This document shows positions 6,505-14,855 of a DNA stretch of 64,000 nt, piece by piece (the stretch's first letter is position 1; each line of letters starts with the position of its first letter). The DNA comes from Ruminococcus sp. Its GTDB lineage: Bacteria; Bacillota; Clostridia; Oscillospirales; Ruminococcaceae. The stretch lies in NCBI RefSeq assembly GCF_019423705.1, contig NZ_JAHZAX010000003.1, positions 1 to 64,000 of the forward strand, read 5' to 3'. The notes beneath the pieces are model-generated. The model worked only from the letters and a program-made list of their open reading frames with translations. It was not told where the DNA came from and made no database searches. The position numbers were made by a program, and so were the translations under genes.

Positions 6505-8097
6505 ATGAGAGCGTGGCTATACTACAGATTATCTCGTGACGAAGATGAGGAAATGAACAGTCTGCAAAATCAACGACAGATTTTAGTTGATTACGCTGAG
6601 CAGAATGGTTACGAAATCGTCGGAGAGAGCTTTGATGACAATGTTTCAGGAATGACGTTTAACAGAAAAGGCTTAGGAGAACTTGAAATTGCTGTTGACG
6701 AAGGTAAAATTGATGTAGTTCTGGTCAAGGATCTATCAAGACTTGGCAGACACCGTACTCAAACGGAACTGTTCATAGATCACTTGCGACAGAACAATGT
6801 CAAGGTCTATTCTGTGACTGAGGGCATTGATTCCAGTAACGAGAATGACGATTTGATGATTGGATTCAAGCAGATCTTCAACGATTTTTATGCTAAGGAC
6901 ATCAGCAAAAAAGTAAAAGCAGGTGTACGTCAAAAGCAGAAAGGAAAAGGTCTGATAGAGTCCTTACCACTCTGTTACAAGCGTGATCGAAACACAAATA
7001 CTGTTCTGGTAGACGATGAAACGGCTTGGATAGTACAGGAAGTATTCAAGCTATACGTTGACAGTTACGGCTTGACAACTATCGCAAGGACGATGAATGA
7101 GCGTGGAATAAAGTCTTCTGAATATTATCAAAAACGTAAGCTTGCGGATTGGAAACCGGACATTTCAAAAAAATATCTGTGGGTTCAGACTTCAGTAAGG
7201 CGGATACTTACGAACGAGCTGTACATCGGAACGATGGTCAATCACAAAACTGTGACAAGTAAAATCTACAAGACAAAGACTTTTATTCCGCCCGAAGAAC
7301 AGTATCGCCATGAGAATTTCTGCGAACCAATAATTGATGAAACAACTTGGAAACAGGCACAGTTTTTACTGGAACAGCGTTCACAGATTAATCCACGTTC
7401 GCAAAATGGCAGGAATCTTCATCGCTATTCCGGATTAATAAAATGCTCCGACTGCGGGGCTTGCTTTGTAGCTCGCACAAGAAAATGGAAAGGCAAAGAG
7501 TACGTTGAATACACTTGCAACAGCGCACACCGCTACGGCAAGCAATACTGTACTCCGCACACAGTCCGTGAAAATCAGCTTGACGCTTTGATCGAAGATG
7601 AAGTCCGAGGACTTCGTGAAACGATACTTGCCGAAAGCGAACGCTACAACAAGATTGTCAAGGATTGGGTAAAGAAAAAGCCGCTGTATGAACGTCAGAT
7701 ACAGCAGCTCAACGATAAGATATTATCACTCCGACAGCAGATCGAAGATTTGATTATAGAGCGAATCGGCGACAGAGAACACGCACAAGTTTACAACAAT
7801 ATGATTACTAAGCGTGAAGAAGAAATATCCGCTATTGAAAAACGGATAACCGACTTGAGGGAATATGACAAAATCTGCAAACAGAGAAAAGAACAGCTTA
7901 AAAACACAACACAGATACTTGATGAAATCCTGTCCGAGGGTACGATTTCGGATATCAATCTAAGAATGTTAGTCAAGCGAATTTTCATTCATCAAAATGA
8001 AGATAAAAGTCTTGATATCAGATTCGAGATGAACGGAGAGTTTAATGACACGGTCAGCGTATTTATAGATCCGATGGACGAATTAGAAAGTGCATAG
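6505..8097 (+). CDS. Large serine recombinase (integrase/TnpX type)
   Basis: This 530-residue protein has an N-terminal resolvase domain with the catalytic Ser10 in YYRLSRDE and conserved LSRLGR near residue 80. A recombinase domain follows (about 150-260). Then comes a zinc ribbon with Cys314, Cys317, Cys338 and Cys349, and a C-terminal coiled coil (about 385-470). Length fits large serine recombinases of phages and Tn4451-like elements. AAAGGAGG precedes the ATG at good spacing. It sits at the element edge beside tRNA-Leu, and is the likely enzyme for integration and excision. All key residues are present, so it looks active. Confidence 0.95.
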   Translation: MRAWLYYRLSRDEDEEMNSLQNQRQILVDYAEQNGYEIVGESFDDNVSGMTFNRKGLGELEIAVDEGKIDVVLVKDLSRLGRHRTQTELFIDHLRQNNVKVYSVTEGIDSSNENDDLMIGFKQIFNDFYAKDISKKVKAGVRQKQKGKGLIESLPLCYKRDRNTNTVLVDDETAWIVQEVFKLYVDSYGLTTIARTMNERGIKSSEYYQKRKLADWKPDISKKYLWVQTSVRRILTNELYIGTMVNHKTVTSKIYKTKTFIPPEEQYRHENFCEPIIDETTWKQAQFLLEQRSQINPRSQNGRNLHRYSGLIKCSDCGACFVARTRKWKGKEYVEYTCNSAHRYGKQYCTPHTVRENQLDALIEDEVRGLRETILAESERYNKIVKDWVKKKPLYERQIQQLNDKILSLRQQIEDLIIERIGDREHAQVYNNMITKREEEISAIEKRITDLREYDKICKQRKEQLKNTTQILDEILSEGTISDINLRMLVKRIFIHQNEDKSLDIRFEMNGEFNDTVSVFIDPMDELESA

Positions 8098-8099
8098 AG

Positions 8100-8143
8100 A
8101 AGCAAGGAAGATCCGCAGAACTGCCTGCGGATCTTCCTTGCTT
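8100..8143 (+). terminator. Terminator of the recombinase gene
   Basis: A perfect 19-bp stem (8100-8118 with 8125-8143) with a 6-base loop starts just after the stop codon. The downstream T run is weak, so it may work on either strand or mainly protect the mRNA end. Confidence 0.6.
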
Positions 8144-8256
8144 ATATGAACATATTAAACAGCAGACGCATTAGCTATGGTAGTGCGTTTTAGCATAATA
8201 TCAATTAAAAATTGTTCTTAGAGCCAGCGTGTCTGCCCATTTATTTTTACTGGAGC

Positions 8257-8315
8257 AAAAGAAAAAAGCCCGATAAAATCGAGCTTTTCGTGGTGCGGAT
8301 GACGGGACTTGAACC
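8257..8315. repeat. Right direct repeat (candidate attR) at tRNA-Leu 3' end
   Basis: This matches 116-174 at 54 of 59 positions and comprises the tRNA-Leu terminator (8264-8288), CCA, acceptor strand and T arm. It marks the proposed right boundary of the element and belongs to the intact tRNA gene. Confidence 0.6.
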
Positions 8316-8377
8316 CACATGACCTTGCGATCACTAGCACCTGAAGCTAGCGCGTCTGCCAATTCCGCCACATCCGC
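8291..8377 (-). tRNA. tRNA-Leu(CAG)
   Basis: The 87-nt gene on the minus strand has acceptor GCGGATG/CATCCGC, an encoded CCA, anticodon stem CTAGC/GCTAG with loop TTCAGGT (anticodon CAG), a long variable arm, and T arm with GTTCAAG. It is followed by a terminator at 8264-8288. Its 5' half (8340-8377) is repeated twice upstream, and its apparent promoter is about 440 bases away. Confidence 0.95.
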
Positions 8378-8704
8378 ATATAAAAATTTGAAACTTTTAC
8401 TCGGCTCAAATCCAAAACCGAGGTGGGTGCTTATCACACTAATCCACATTTATGATGAACCAGAAAGCAGCCAAGCAAATAAATTCACTGTCGTTACGCT
8501 GCCTGAAGCTAGCGCGTCTGCCAATTCCGCCACATCCGCACATAAAAATTTGAAACTTTTACTCGGCTCAAATCCAAAACCGAGGTGGGTGCTTATCACA
8601 CTAATCCACATTTATGATGAACCAGAAAGCAGCCAAGCAAATAAATTCACTGTCGTTACGCTGCCTGAAGCTAGCGCATCTGCCAATTCCGCAACACCTG
8701 CATA
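8340..8704. repeat. 162-bp tandem repeats each containing a tRNA-Leu 5' half
   Basis: Unit A begins at 8340 (inside the intact tRNA), unit B at 8502 and a degenerate partial unit C at 8664, with a period of 162. Each unit holds the 38-bp tRNA 5' half up to the anticodon loop plus 124 bp of spacer ending in CACTGTCGTTACGCT. Units A and B are almost identical. The sequence upstream of unit C (about 8717-8760) is a diverged relative of the spacer. The array therefore looks like repeated duplications at one tRNA breakpoint. Confidence 0.85.
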
Positions 8705-8816
8705 TGCGAACATTACAATTTTTACACGGCGAATATCCAAGACCGAGGCGGACTTTATTAACAGTAAACAGCGTTCAAGCAGCTCCGCAATAATGTCACT
8801 TAAAAGCAACACATAT

Positions 8817-8845
8817 ATTATATCACAACGCCCCACATTTGTCAA
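8817..8845 (-). promoter_or_regulatory. Promoter of tRNA-Leu
   Basis: On the minus strand TTGACA (8840-8845) and TATAAT (8817-8822) are separated by 17 bases. This is a consensus promoter. The first tRNA-like sequence downstream is degenerate unit C, and the intact tRNA lies two repeat units further on. Confidence 0.75.
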
Positions 8846-8900
8846 GCGCTTCTCCGAAATATCCCCAACATATTTTTAAACTTATTGTTAATAAACAAAA

Positions 8901-8934
8901 GCAGCGCCATACATTCCTGCATAGCGCCGCCATT
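8901..8934 (-). terminator. Terminator of queT
   Basis: GGCGCTATGCA and TGTATGGCGC pair around a short loop and are followed on the minus strand by a T-rich run. It lies just after the queT stop codon. Confidence 0.65.
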
Positions 8935-8963
8935 ATTATTTTTATATCGAACAACTGATGATA

Positions 8964-9494
8964 TCAGCCGTTGCGGAATTGCTCCTCAAGAGACTGATCG
9001 TTCACACCCATCGTAACGATCTTGTGAACGTACTTGTTCTTCATCAATGCGCTTACGAGTATCACACCAACTACCGATACGCAAACAAACTCTCCCAATG
9101 CGACCCAGCCCATATTGGCAAGCAGCGGAGTCTTGAATACATATGTGAGCTCAAATCCCACAATAACCGCATTCGAGATCACAGGCATAAATGACGCCAC
9201 GATCAGATTTGTCTTGTTCCTCAGCAGATATATCGCCACCGCCGCAACAAGCGTCGCCAGCGTTCCGAATACGACGTCCACAAGCCCCAGCGTGCTGAAT
9301 AGATTTACTATCAAACAGCCTACCGTCAGCGAAATTATGTAATCCTTGTTGTAGAAACAAAGAAGCATAAGCGCCTCGGATATCCGAAACTGAACTTGTC
9401 CGTATGCAAGCGAGCTGCATAACATCGTCGATACTACATAAATTGCCGCAATAAGACCCATCGTGGTCAAGCGGCGTGCGCTAAAGTTTTCCAT
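8964..9494 (-). CDS. queT: QueT family queuosine-precursor transporter
   Basis: This 176-residue integral membrane protein belongs to the QueT family, thought to be the substrate-binding S component of ECF transporters for queuosine precursors such as preQ1. About five membrane helices and the family-typical YGQVQFRISEALML segment near residue 30 are visible. Length is normal. A preQ1-I riboswitch lies directly upstream and overlaps the ribosome-binding region, which strongly supports the assignment. The shared ECF energy module is not in this window. Confidence 0.9.
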   Translation of the reverse strand: MENFSARRLTTMGLIAAIYVVSTMLCSSLAYGQVQFRISEALMLLCFYNKDYIISLTVGCLIVNLFSTLGLVDVVFGTLATLVAAVAIYLLRNKTNLIVASFMPVISNAVIVGFELTYVFKTPLLANMGWVALGEFVCVSVVGVILVSALMKNKYVHKIVTMGVNDQSLEEQFRNG

Positions 9495-9503
9495 AAAAAA
9501 ATC

Positions 9504-9545
9504 TCCTTGTTTTTATTTGCGAGTGGTTGATCTAGGTTACACTCT
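9504..9545 (-). promoter_or_regulatory. preQ1-I riboswitch
   Basis: On the minus strand the stem GAGTG/CACTC encloses the loop with CCTAGATCAACC, followed by an A-rich tail (GCAAATAAAAAC) running into AAGGAG. This matches the compact H-type pseudoknot of preQ1-I riboswitches, for example the core CTAG...ACC. Because the ribosome-binding site is in the tail, control is probably at translation. The gene it controls encodes QueT. Confidence 0.8.
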
Positions 9546-9570
9546 ATTAAATTGATGGTTTATACATAAA

Positions 9571-9596
9571 AAGGCTGCCGCCGAAACGGCAGCCTG
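9571..9596 (-). terminator. Terminator of fba
   Basis: GGCTGCCG and CGGCAGCC form an 8-bp GC-rich stem. On the minus strand it is followed by TTTTTATG. It lies after the aldolase stop codon. Confidence 0.8.
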
Positions 9597-9626
9597 ATTA
9601 TTTGAATTATAGCGGATAGCTTAGAA

Positions 9627-10490
9627 TTAAGCCTTGCCAACAGAACCGAACAGTTCCATCTTCTCCTTGACCTTAGCCTTGATAGCCTCGAAACCAGGAT
9701 TGAGGAGCTTTCTTGGGTCAAAGCCCTTGCCCTGAAGATCCTTGCCTTCTTCAATGTACTTTCTTGTTGCTTCCTGGAATGAAAGCTGGCACTCTGTATT
9801 TACGTTGATCTTTGCAACGCCGAGAGAAATTGCCTTCTTGATCATATCGTCAGGAATGCCTGTGCCGCCGTGAAGTACGAGAGGCATATCGCCAACCTTT
9901 TCCTTGATAGCTGCAAGTGTCTCGAAAGAGAGACCTGGCCAGTTCTCAGGATACTTACCGTGAATGTTGCCGATACCGGCAGCGAGCATTGTTACGCCGA
10001 GATCTGCAATTGTCTTGCACTCATCTGGGTCTGCACATTCGCCCATACCAACAACGCCGTCCTCTTCGCCGCCGATAGAACCAACTTCGCACTCGATAGA
10101 AAGACCAAGCTGATCTGCAACGTGAACGAGTTCAGTTGACTTAGCAAGGTTCTCTTCAAATGGATAGTGTGAACCGTCGAACATAATTGATGAGAAGCCA
10201 GCCTTAACACACTTGTAGCAGCCCTCGTATGTGCCGTGATCGAGGTGAAGTGCAACAGGTACTGTGATACCGAGTTCCTCGTCCATTGCCTTTACCATTG
10301 CAGCAACAGTCTTGAAACCGGTCATATACTTGCCTGCGCCCTCAGATACACCGAGAATTACAGGTGACTGCAACTCCTGAGCTGTCAAAAGGATAGCCTT
10401 TGTCCACTCAAGGTTGTTAATATTGAACTGACCTACGGCATACTTGCCGGCAAGAGCCTTTGTCATCATTTCCTTAGCTGAAACTAACAT
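9627..10490 (-). CDS. fba: Class II fructose-bisphosphate aldolase
   Basis: This 287-residue zinc enzyme splits fructose 1,6-bisphosphate into dihydroxyacetone phosphate and glyceraldehyde 3-phosphate in glycolysis, and works in reverse in gluconeogenesis. The class II signatures are visible: HLDHG near residue 85 with the zinc and catalytic residues, ECEVG near 135, IHGKY near 178, HGGTG near 209 and the phosphate-binding INVNT near 230. Length is right for the family. It has its own promoter (10527-10555) and terminator, so it is monocistronic. ACGGAGG precedes the ATG. Confidence 0.95.
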   Translation of the reverse strand: MLVSAKEMMTKALAGKYAVGQFNINNLEWTKAILLTAQELQSPVILGVSEGAGKYMTGFKTVAAMVKAMDEELGITVPVALHLDHGTYEGCYKCVKAGFSSIMFDGSHYPFEENLAKSTELVHVADQLGLSIECEVGSIGGEEDGVVGMGECADPDECKTIADLGVTMLAAGIGNIHGKYPENWPGLSFETLAAIKEKVGDMPLVLHGGTGIPDDMIKKAISLGVAKINVNTECQLSFQEATRKYIEEGKDLQGKGFDPRKLLNPGFEAIKAKVKEKMELFGSVGKA

Positions 10491-10526
10491 TTTAATGACC
10501 TCCGTTATTTAAAATTTTCCTCTATT

Positions 10527-10555
10527 ATTATACAACATTACCGCACCGATTGCAA
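10527..10555 (-). promoter_or_regulatory. Promoter of fba
   Basis: On the minus strand TTGCAA (10550-10555) and TATAAT (10527-10532) are 17 bases apart, giving a start about 30 bases before the aldolase ATG. Confidence 0.7.
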
Positions 10556-10599
10556 TAGTGTGACATTAATTTAACAATTATGTAACAATTACGACTGTT

Positions 10600-11172
10600 C
10601 TATACCTCGTACATCTCGATGACCTTCTGCGCCACTTCAAGCTTCGTGCAGCGCTTGTCCATCGCCTGCTTTTCGAGATACCTGTGCGCCTGCTGCTCGT
10701 TGAAACCAAGATATTGCATAAGCGCCATTTTCGCCCTGTTGACTATCCTTATCTCCTCAAGCTTTTTGTGTAGCTTCAAATTCTCCGTCCTGATACCCAG
10801 CATACGCTTTCTTGAAGCGTTTACAAACTTCATCGAACGGTAAAAATTCTGCCTGCTCAGCGGCTTCGGTATCACCATAACGCCGAAATCTTCCAACTTA
10901 TCCGCCAGTATGTCAGCGTTCTCCGCCTTTGCGATAGCAACGCAGCTTGCGTCAGATGAGGTGCAAACTATCTCCGCCAGCTCGTTTCCGTATTCGTCCG
11001 ACAGAGGACAGTTTATAACAACGCAGTCATAATCTCCCGAGCCTGCCGCTCTTCTCGTCTCAAGTCCCGTTGCGGTAATGGAAGTCTTGCAGGAAGGGAA
11101 AACGTCTTTCAAAAGACTTACAAGCATTGCTGTTGCTTTTTCATTGCTGGAAGCAACCAATATTCTGTCCAT
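10600..11172 (-). CDS. ANTAR-domain antitermination regulator linked to glnA
   Basis: This 190-residue protein has a receiver-like N-terminal domain (1-120) and a C-terminal ANTAR RNA-binding helical domain (about 130-188, with the pattern A...L......A...L). ANTAR proteins bind paired hairpins in leader RNA and prevent termination. The usual phospho-acceptor Asp appears replaced by Asn (VVINCP), so control by phosphorylation is doubtful. It lies 51 bases downstream of the glutamine synthetase gene on the same strand. In other clostridia a similar ANTAR protein next to glnA regulates nitrogen genes, so that role is likely here. Confidence 0.8.
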   Translation of the reverse strand: MDRILVASSNEKATAMLVSLLKDVFPSCKTSITATGLETRRAAGSGDYDCVVINCPLSDEYGNELAEIVCTSSDASCVAIAKAENADILADKLEDFGVMVIPKPLSRQNFYRSMKFVNASRKRMLGIRTENLKLHKKLEEIRIVNRAKMALMQYLGFNEQQAHRYLEKQAMDKRCTKLEVAQKVIEMYEV

Positions 11173-11223
11173 TACCCGACCTCCTTGTCGCTAAGATTTT
11201 TGTAAATGAAAACGCCTTCGGAC

Positions 11224-12543
11224 TTACAGATGATAGAAATATCTGACTGTCTCAAACTGCTCCTTGTCGGGAGCTCTGTTGTAATCTCCGATAAGCTCCT
11301 TCTTCTGACGAATGTAATTTTCAAGCAGCACCTCAGGCAGGTGTTCCTTCAAAAATTCGCTCTGCTCTGCCACCTCAACAGCCTCTTCCAATGTCTCAGG
11401 AAGCGTCTCAAGCTTTTCAAGTTCAGCCTCTTCCGCAAACCTCGTGTCAACATTAAAAGGCTCGCTGAGTTTTTGCTTGTTTATCACGCCGTCAATGCAG
11501 GCATAAATAAGCAGACCCATTGCGAAATAAGGGTTGCAGGTGTTGTCCGGCGAACGCAAAATAATTCCGTTCTCCTCATTGTTATCCAGCGGCGCTCTGA
11601 GAAGCTGAGCGTAATTTTCGTGGGACCAAGAAATATACTTCGGCGCAAGAAGGCTTCCGAAACGCTTATACGAATTGGTGGTCGTATTAAGAAACAGCGT
11701 CATATCCTTGACGTTTTTCAAAATACCCGCCGTCATATACTGCGCCTCCTGCGAAAGTTCGCCCATATGAGGACGGAAAACATTCTCCGTGCCCTTCATA
11801 CACATAAGCATAATGTGCAGACCCGAACCGCAGTTCTCTATGATAGGCTTCGGCATAAATGTCGCATAAAGCCCATTCCTGTCCGCCATAGATTTTACAA
11901 CGTTCTTAAATGTAACAAGATTGTCCGCCGCCTTGAGTGCGTTTGAATACTGAAAATCTATCTCGTTCTGACCGGGGCCAGTCTCGTGCCTCGAGCTTTC
12001 TGGAAAAATATCCATCTGCTCAAGTGTCAAACAAATATCACGCCTTAGGTTTTCGCCCTTGTCAACAGGGGCAGCGTCGCAGTATCCTGCGTAATCGTGT
12101 GGCTGCTTTGTTGGCATATCCTGATCGTTTTTCTCAAAGCAGTAAAACTCGCAGGAAGTTCCAATCTGAAAATTATAGCCCTTTCCTCTTGCATAAGCGA
12201 TAGCCGTCTTGAGGAAGAACCTTCCGTCACCCTCGAAAGCCGTTCCATCGGGATACTTCAAGTGGCAGAAAAATCTCACAACTCTGCCGTGCTGCGGTCT
12301 CCAAGGCAGCAGAGCAAGGGTGTCGGGGTCAGGGAAAAGTCTGAGGTCTGAAACGGTCACATTAAGAAAGCCGCCCAGCTTTGAAGCGTCGAAAACAAGA
12401 CCCTCTCTGAAGATCTTCGGCAGCTCCCCCGCTATAACAGAGATAGTTTTCAGCGACCCGAAAATGTCGCAGAACATAAGCTTTACAAATTTGACGTCGT
12501 TCTCTTCAACGAACTGCAAAACCTCTTTCTCAGTATATTTCAT
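11224..12543 (-). CDS. glnA: Type I glutamine synthetase
   Basis: This 439-residue enzyme joins ammonia to glutamate using ATP. It has the beta-grasp domain (1-100) and catalytic domain. Motifs are SCEFYCF, a GPGQNEIDF version of the usual APGQHEI, GSGLH, and NSYKR. The segment after NSYKR (FGSLLAPKY) differs from the common VPGYEAP, so this is a divergent subtype. I choose the ATG at 12543 because GGAGG lies just before it; an upstream in-frame ATG at 12612 lacks a site. It is followed by the ANTAR regulator gene. I saw no clear ANTAR hairpin pair in its leader. Confidence 0.88.
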   Translation of the reverse strand: MKYTEKEVLQFVEENDVKFVKLMFCDIFGSLKTISVIAGELPKIFREGLVFDASKLGGFLNVTVSDLRLFPDPDTLALLPWRPQHGRVVRFFCHLKYPDGTAFEGDGRFFLKTAIAYARGKGYNFQIGTSCEFYCFEKNDQDMPTKQPHDYAGYCDAAPVDKGENLRRDICLTLEQMDIFPESSRHETGPGQNEIDFQYSNALKAADNLVTFKNVVKSMADRNGLYATFMPKPIIENCGSGLHIMLMCMKGTENVFRPHMGELSQEAQYMTAGILKNVKDMTLFLNTTTNSYKRFGSLLAPKYISWSHENYAQLLRAPLDNNEENGIILRSPDNTCNPYFAMGLLIYACIDGVINKQKLSEPFNVDTRFAEEAELEKLETLPETLEEAVEVAEQSEFLKEHLPEVLLENYIRQKKELIGDYNRAPDKEQFETVRYFYHL

Positions 12544-12725
12544 AATAAATCCTCCGTTATTTATAACCGTTCCCGTTGCCATATCGCCCCGAAAGTTTAC
12601 CAAACCATACATTTAATGATAACATAACAGGTCATTTCATAATAGTGAACAGCTATAAAAATTTTGTAACAATATTTTAATTTGTGCGTCATATCGTACA
12701 TTTTGTACCTTATGATACACAAAAG

Positions 12726-14690
12726 CTATTTTTCGATATCCTCCAGCCAAAGTTTAGCCACAGCGTCAGAAGGCATACGCCAATCTCCTCTCGGCGAAAG
12801 GGTAACAGAACCGATCTTTGCGCCGTCGGGCAGGCAGGAGCGCTTGAACTGCTGCGAGAAAAATCTGCGGTAAAATGTCTTTAGCCACTTGTCGATAGTC
12901 TCGTCGGAATAATCCCCCTCAAAAGCGTATCTCGCCAAACGTCTGACCTTTGAAGGCTCAAATCCCCAGCGTATACCATAATAAAGGAAGAAGTCGTGAA
13001 GCTCATAAGGGCCTACCAAGTCCTCAGTTTTCTGGGTCATTTCCGTGCCGCTGTCGTCCGTCGGCAACAGCTCTGGCGATACTGGAGTGTCCAAAATATC
13101 GTACAGCACATCACGCAGCTTGTCAGAAGTGCAGGTGTCGCCGTAATACTGAACAATGTGCCTGACCAGCGTTTTCGGTATGGAAGCATTAACGCCGTAC
13201 ATCGACATATGATCGCCGTTATAAGTCGCCCAGCCGAGAGCAAGCTCGCTGAGATCGCCCGTCCCGACCACCATTCCGCACACTTGGTTCGCAATGTTCA
13301 TAAGCACCTTCGTGCGCTCTCTCGCCTGTCCGTTCTCGAACACAACGCTATGGTCGTTATAATCGTGGCCGATATCCTCAAAGTGCTGCAAAACCGCCTT
13401 TGATATATCCACCTCTCTGAACGTTACTCCCAGCTCTTCGCAAAGTATCTCCGCATTGGAGCGTGTGCGCTTCGTCGTGCCAAAGCAAGGCATTGTCACC
13501 GCCACGATATCCGTGTGGGGGCGTTTCAGCAAGTCCATCGCCATAACGCAAACAAGCAGCGCCAAAGTGGAATCAAGTCCGCCCGAAATGCCGATAACAA
13601 CAGTCTTTGAATGTGTGTGCGCAATACGCTTCATAAGCCCGTGGGACTGCATTTGCAGGATAAGATGACAGCGCTCGTTCCTCTCCGCCTGATTTGAGGG
13701 GATAAAGGGCGTTTTCGCAAACTTCCTCGTCAAAGCCGTCTCAACCATATCAAGGCTGAATCGCTCAATGGAAATGTTTTCCTTGTCCAAAAAGCCCGTG
13801 CTCTTTGAAGAATAGTCCCACTCTGCGCTTGCAGGATAAGTTGAGATTTTCCTGCGCTCAAAGGTCAGCTTTTTAAAGTCGATCTCCGAGATCGTTATGC
13901 CGTTCTCAAAAAGCCTGCTCTCTGCAAGAATAGAGCCATTCTCCGCAATGATATTGTGTCCCGAAAATACCATATCCTGCGTTGATTCCCCGTCGCCGGC
14001 GGAGCAGTAGATATATCCTGCCACCAGCCTTGCAGACTGATTTGAAACAAGCTGTCTGCGGTAAGAATCCTTGCCGATAACTTCATCGCTTGCAGACAGA
14101 TTGCATATGAGCGTAGCCCCGGCCTTTGCAAGATAATTTGAAACAGGGTCAGCCACCCACAAGTCCTCGCAAAGTTCAAAGCCCACCACAAGTTCGGGTA
14201 TCTCATCGCACACGAAAACAGTCTGCTCCATTGATGGCATAAAGTCAAGTTGCCCGTATTTTCTCAGATCAATTGCCGCACATTCGCCCCTGTATGGCGC
14301 AAAATGCCTAGCCTCGTAAAATTCATTATAGTTCGGCAAATGCGTTTTCGGGATAAAAGCACGCACTTCGCCGCCCTGTATCACAGCACCGCAGTTGTAA
14401 AGCTTGCCGTTCGCCCTCACAGGCACGCCCACAGCCACCAGCATATCGCTGTCCGCCGTTGCCTTTGCGATCTTTACAACGCCTTCCATAGCCTTGTCAA
14501 GCAAAGCGTTCTGAAAGAACAAGTCCTGACAGGTGTACCCCGTAACGCAAAGCTCAGGGAACACAGCGATCTTTACGCCCTCTTCCCTGCACTTTTCGAT
14601 CTGTTCGATGATCTTATCAACATTAAAGTCAACGTCCGCAACCTGTATCTCAGGCGTGCAGGCAGCGACCTTTATAAAGCCGTCTTTCAT
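12726..14690 (-). CDS. nadE: Glutamine-dependent NAD+ synthetase
   Basis: This 654-residue two-domain enzyme makes NAD+ from deamido-NAD+ with ATP and glutamine-derived ammonia. The N-terminal nitrilase-type glutaminase has the catalytic triad Glu46 (FPELC), Lys115 (PKTHL) and Cys174 (ELCEDLW). The C-terminal synthetase carries the ATP P-loop GISGGLDST near residue 370. Length fits the long glutamine-dependent form. GAGGAG precedes the ATG. It lies upstream of glnA on the same strand with a gap of about 180 bases, so it may have its own transcript. Confidence 0.95.
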   Translation of the reverse strand: MKDGFIKVAACTPEIQVADVDFNVDKIIEQIEKCREEGVKIAVFPELCVTGYTCQDLFFQNALLDKAMEGVVKIAKATADSDMLVAVGVPVRANGKLYNCGAVIQGGEVRAFIPKTHLPNYNEFYEARHFAPYRGECAAIDLRKYGQLDFMPSMEQTVFVCDEIPELVVGFELCEDLWVADPVSNYLAKAGATLICNLSASDEVIGKDSYRRQLVSNQSARLVAGYIYCSAGDGESTQDMVFSGHNIIAENGSILAESRLFENGITISEIDFKKLTFERRKISTYPASAEWDYSSKSTGFLDKENISIERFSLDMVETALTRKFAKTPFIPSNQAERNERCHLILQMQSHGLMKRIAHTHSKTVVIGISGGLDSTLALLVCVMAMDLLKRPHTDIVAVTMPCFGTTKRTRSNAEILCEELGVTFREVDISKAVLQHFEDIGHDYNDHSVVFENGQARERTKVLMNIANQVCGMVVGTGDLSELALGWATYNGDHMSMYGVNASIPKTLVRHIVQYYGDTCTSDKLRDVLYDILDTPVSPELLPTDDSGTEMTQKTEDLVGPYELHDFFLYYGIRWGFEPSKVRRLARYAFEGDYSDETIDKWLKTFYRRFFSQQFKRSCLPDGAKIGSVTLSPRGDWRMPSDAVAKLWLEDIEK

Positions 14691-14855
14691 AATATATGCT
14701 CCTCACAGTATCATAATATCAGTTATTATCATTATACCATTTTTTGCGCCCATAAGTCAATATTTTTTCCATTCAAATTGCTCTTTGCTTTTTGCGTCTA
14801 AATATGCTATAATAATCATAACATCACCGCAAAACAAACCGAAAGGACGAAAAAT

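Larger units (their letters stand above)
116..8315. mobile_element. Putative integrative element at tRNA-Leu
   Basis: The segment lies between 59-bp direct repeats that contain the tRNA-Leu 3' end. It holds a secreted protein with an ABC transporter (252-3874), a RepA-like ATPase with iteron-like repeats (4580-5712), a small unknown gene (6214-6396) and a large serine recombinase (6505-8097) next to the tRNA. The left half is visibly more AT-rich than the flanking housekeeping genes, which suggests transfer. No relaxase or type IV secretion gene is seen, so any transfer would need help from another element. The extent is an inference from the repeats; integration by an unlinked tyrosine enzyme that was later lost is possible. 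Confidence 0.6.

Noticed and set aside
8340..8704. CRISPR array
   Set aside because: Repeat period of 162 with near-identical spacers and tRNA content does not fit a CRISPR array.
8319..8879. Plus-strand open frame of 186 codons over the tRNA-Leu repeats, with internal protein repeats
   Set aside because: It is a translation of the tRNA 5' halves and their spacers; there is no ribosome-binding site, and minus-strand tRNA explains the conservation.
11206..11946. 246-codon plus-strand frame opposite glnA
   Set aside because: It is the antisense of a clear glutamine synthetase gene and has no start site signal.
12544..12612. Longer glutamine synthetase start at 12612
   Set aside because: No ribosome-binding site there, while GGAGG fits the ATG at 12543 and the family N-terminus begins at that point.
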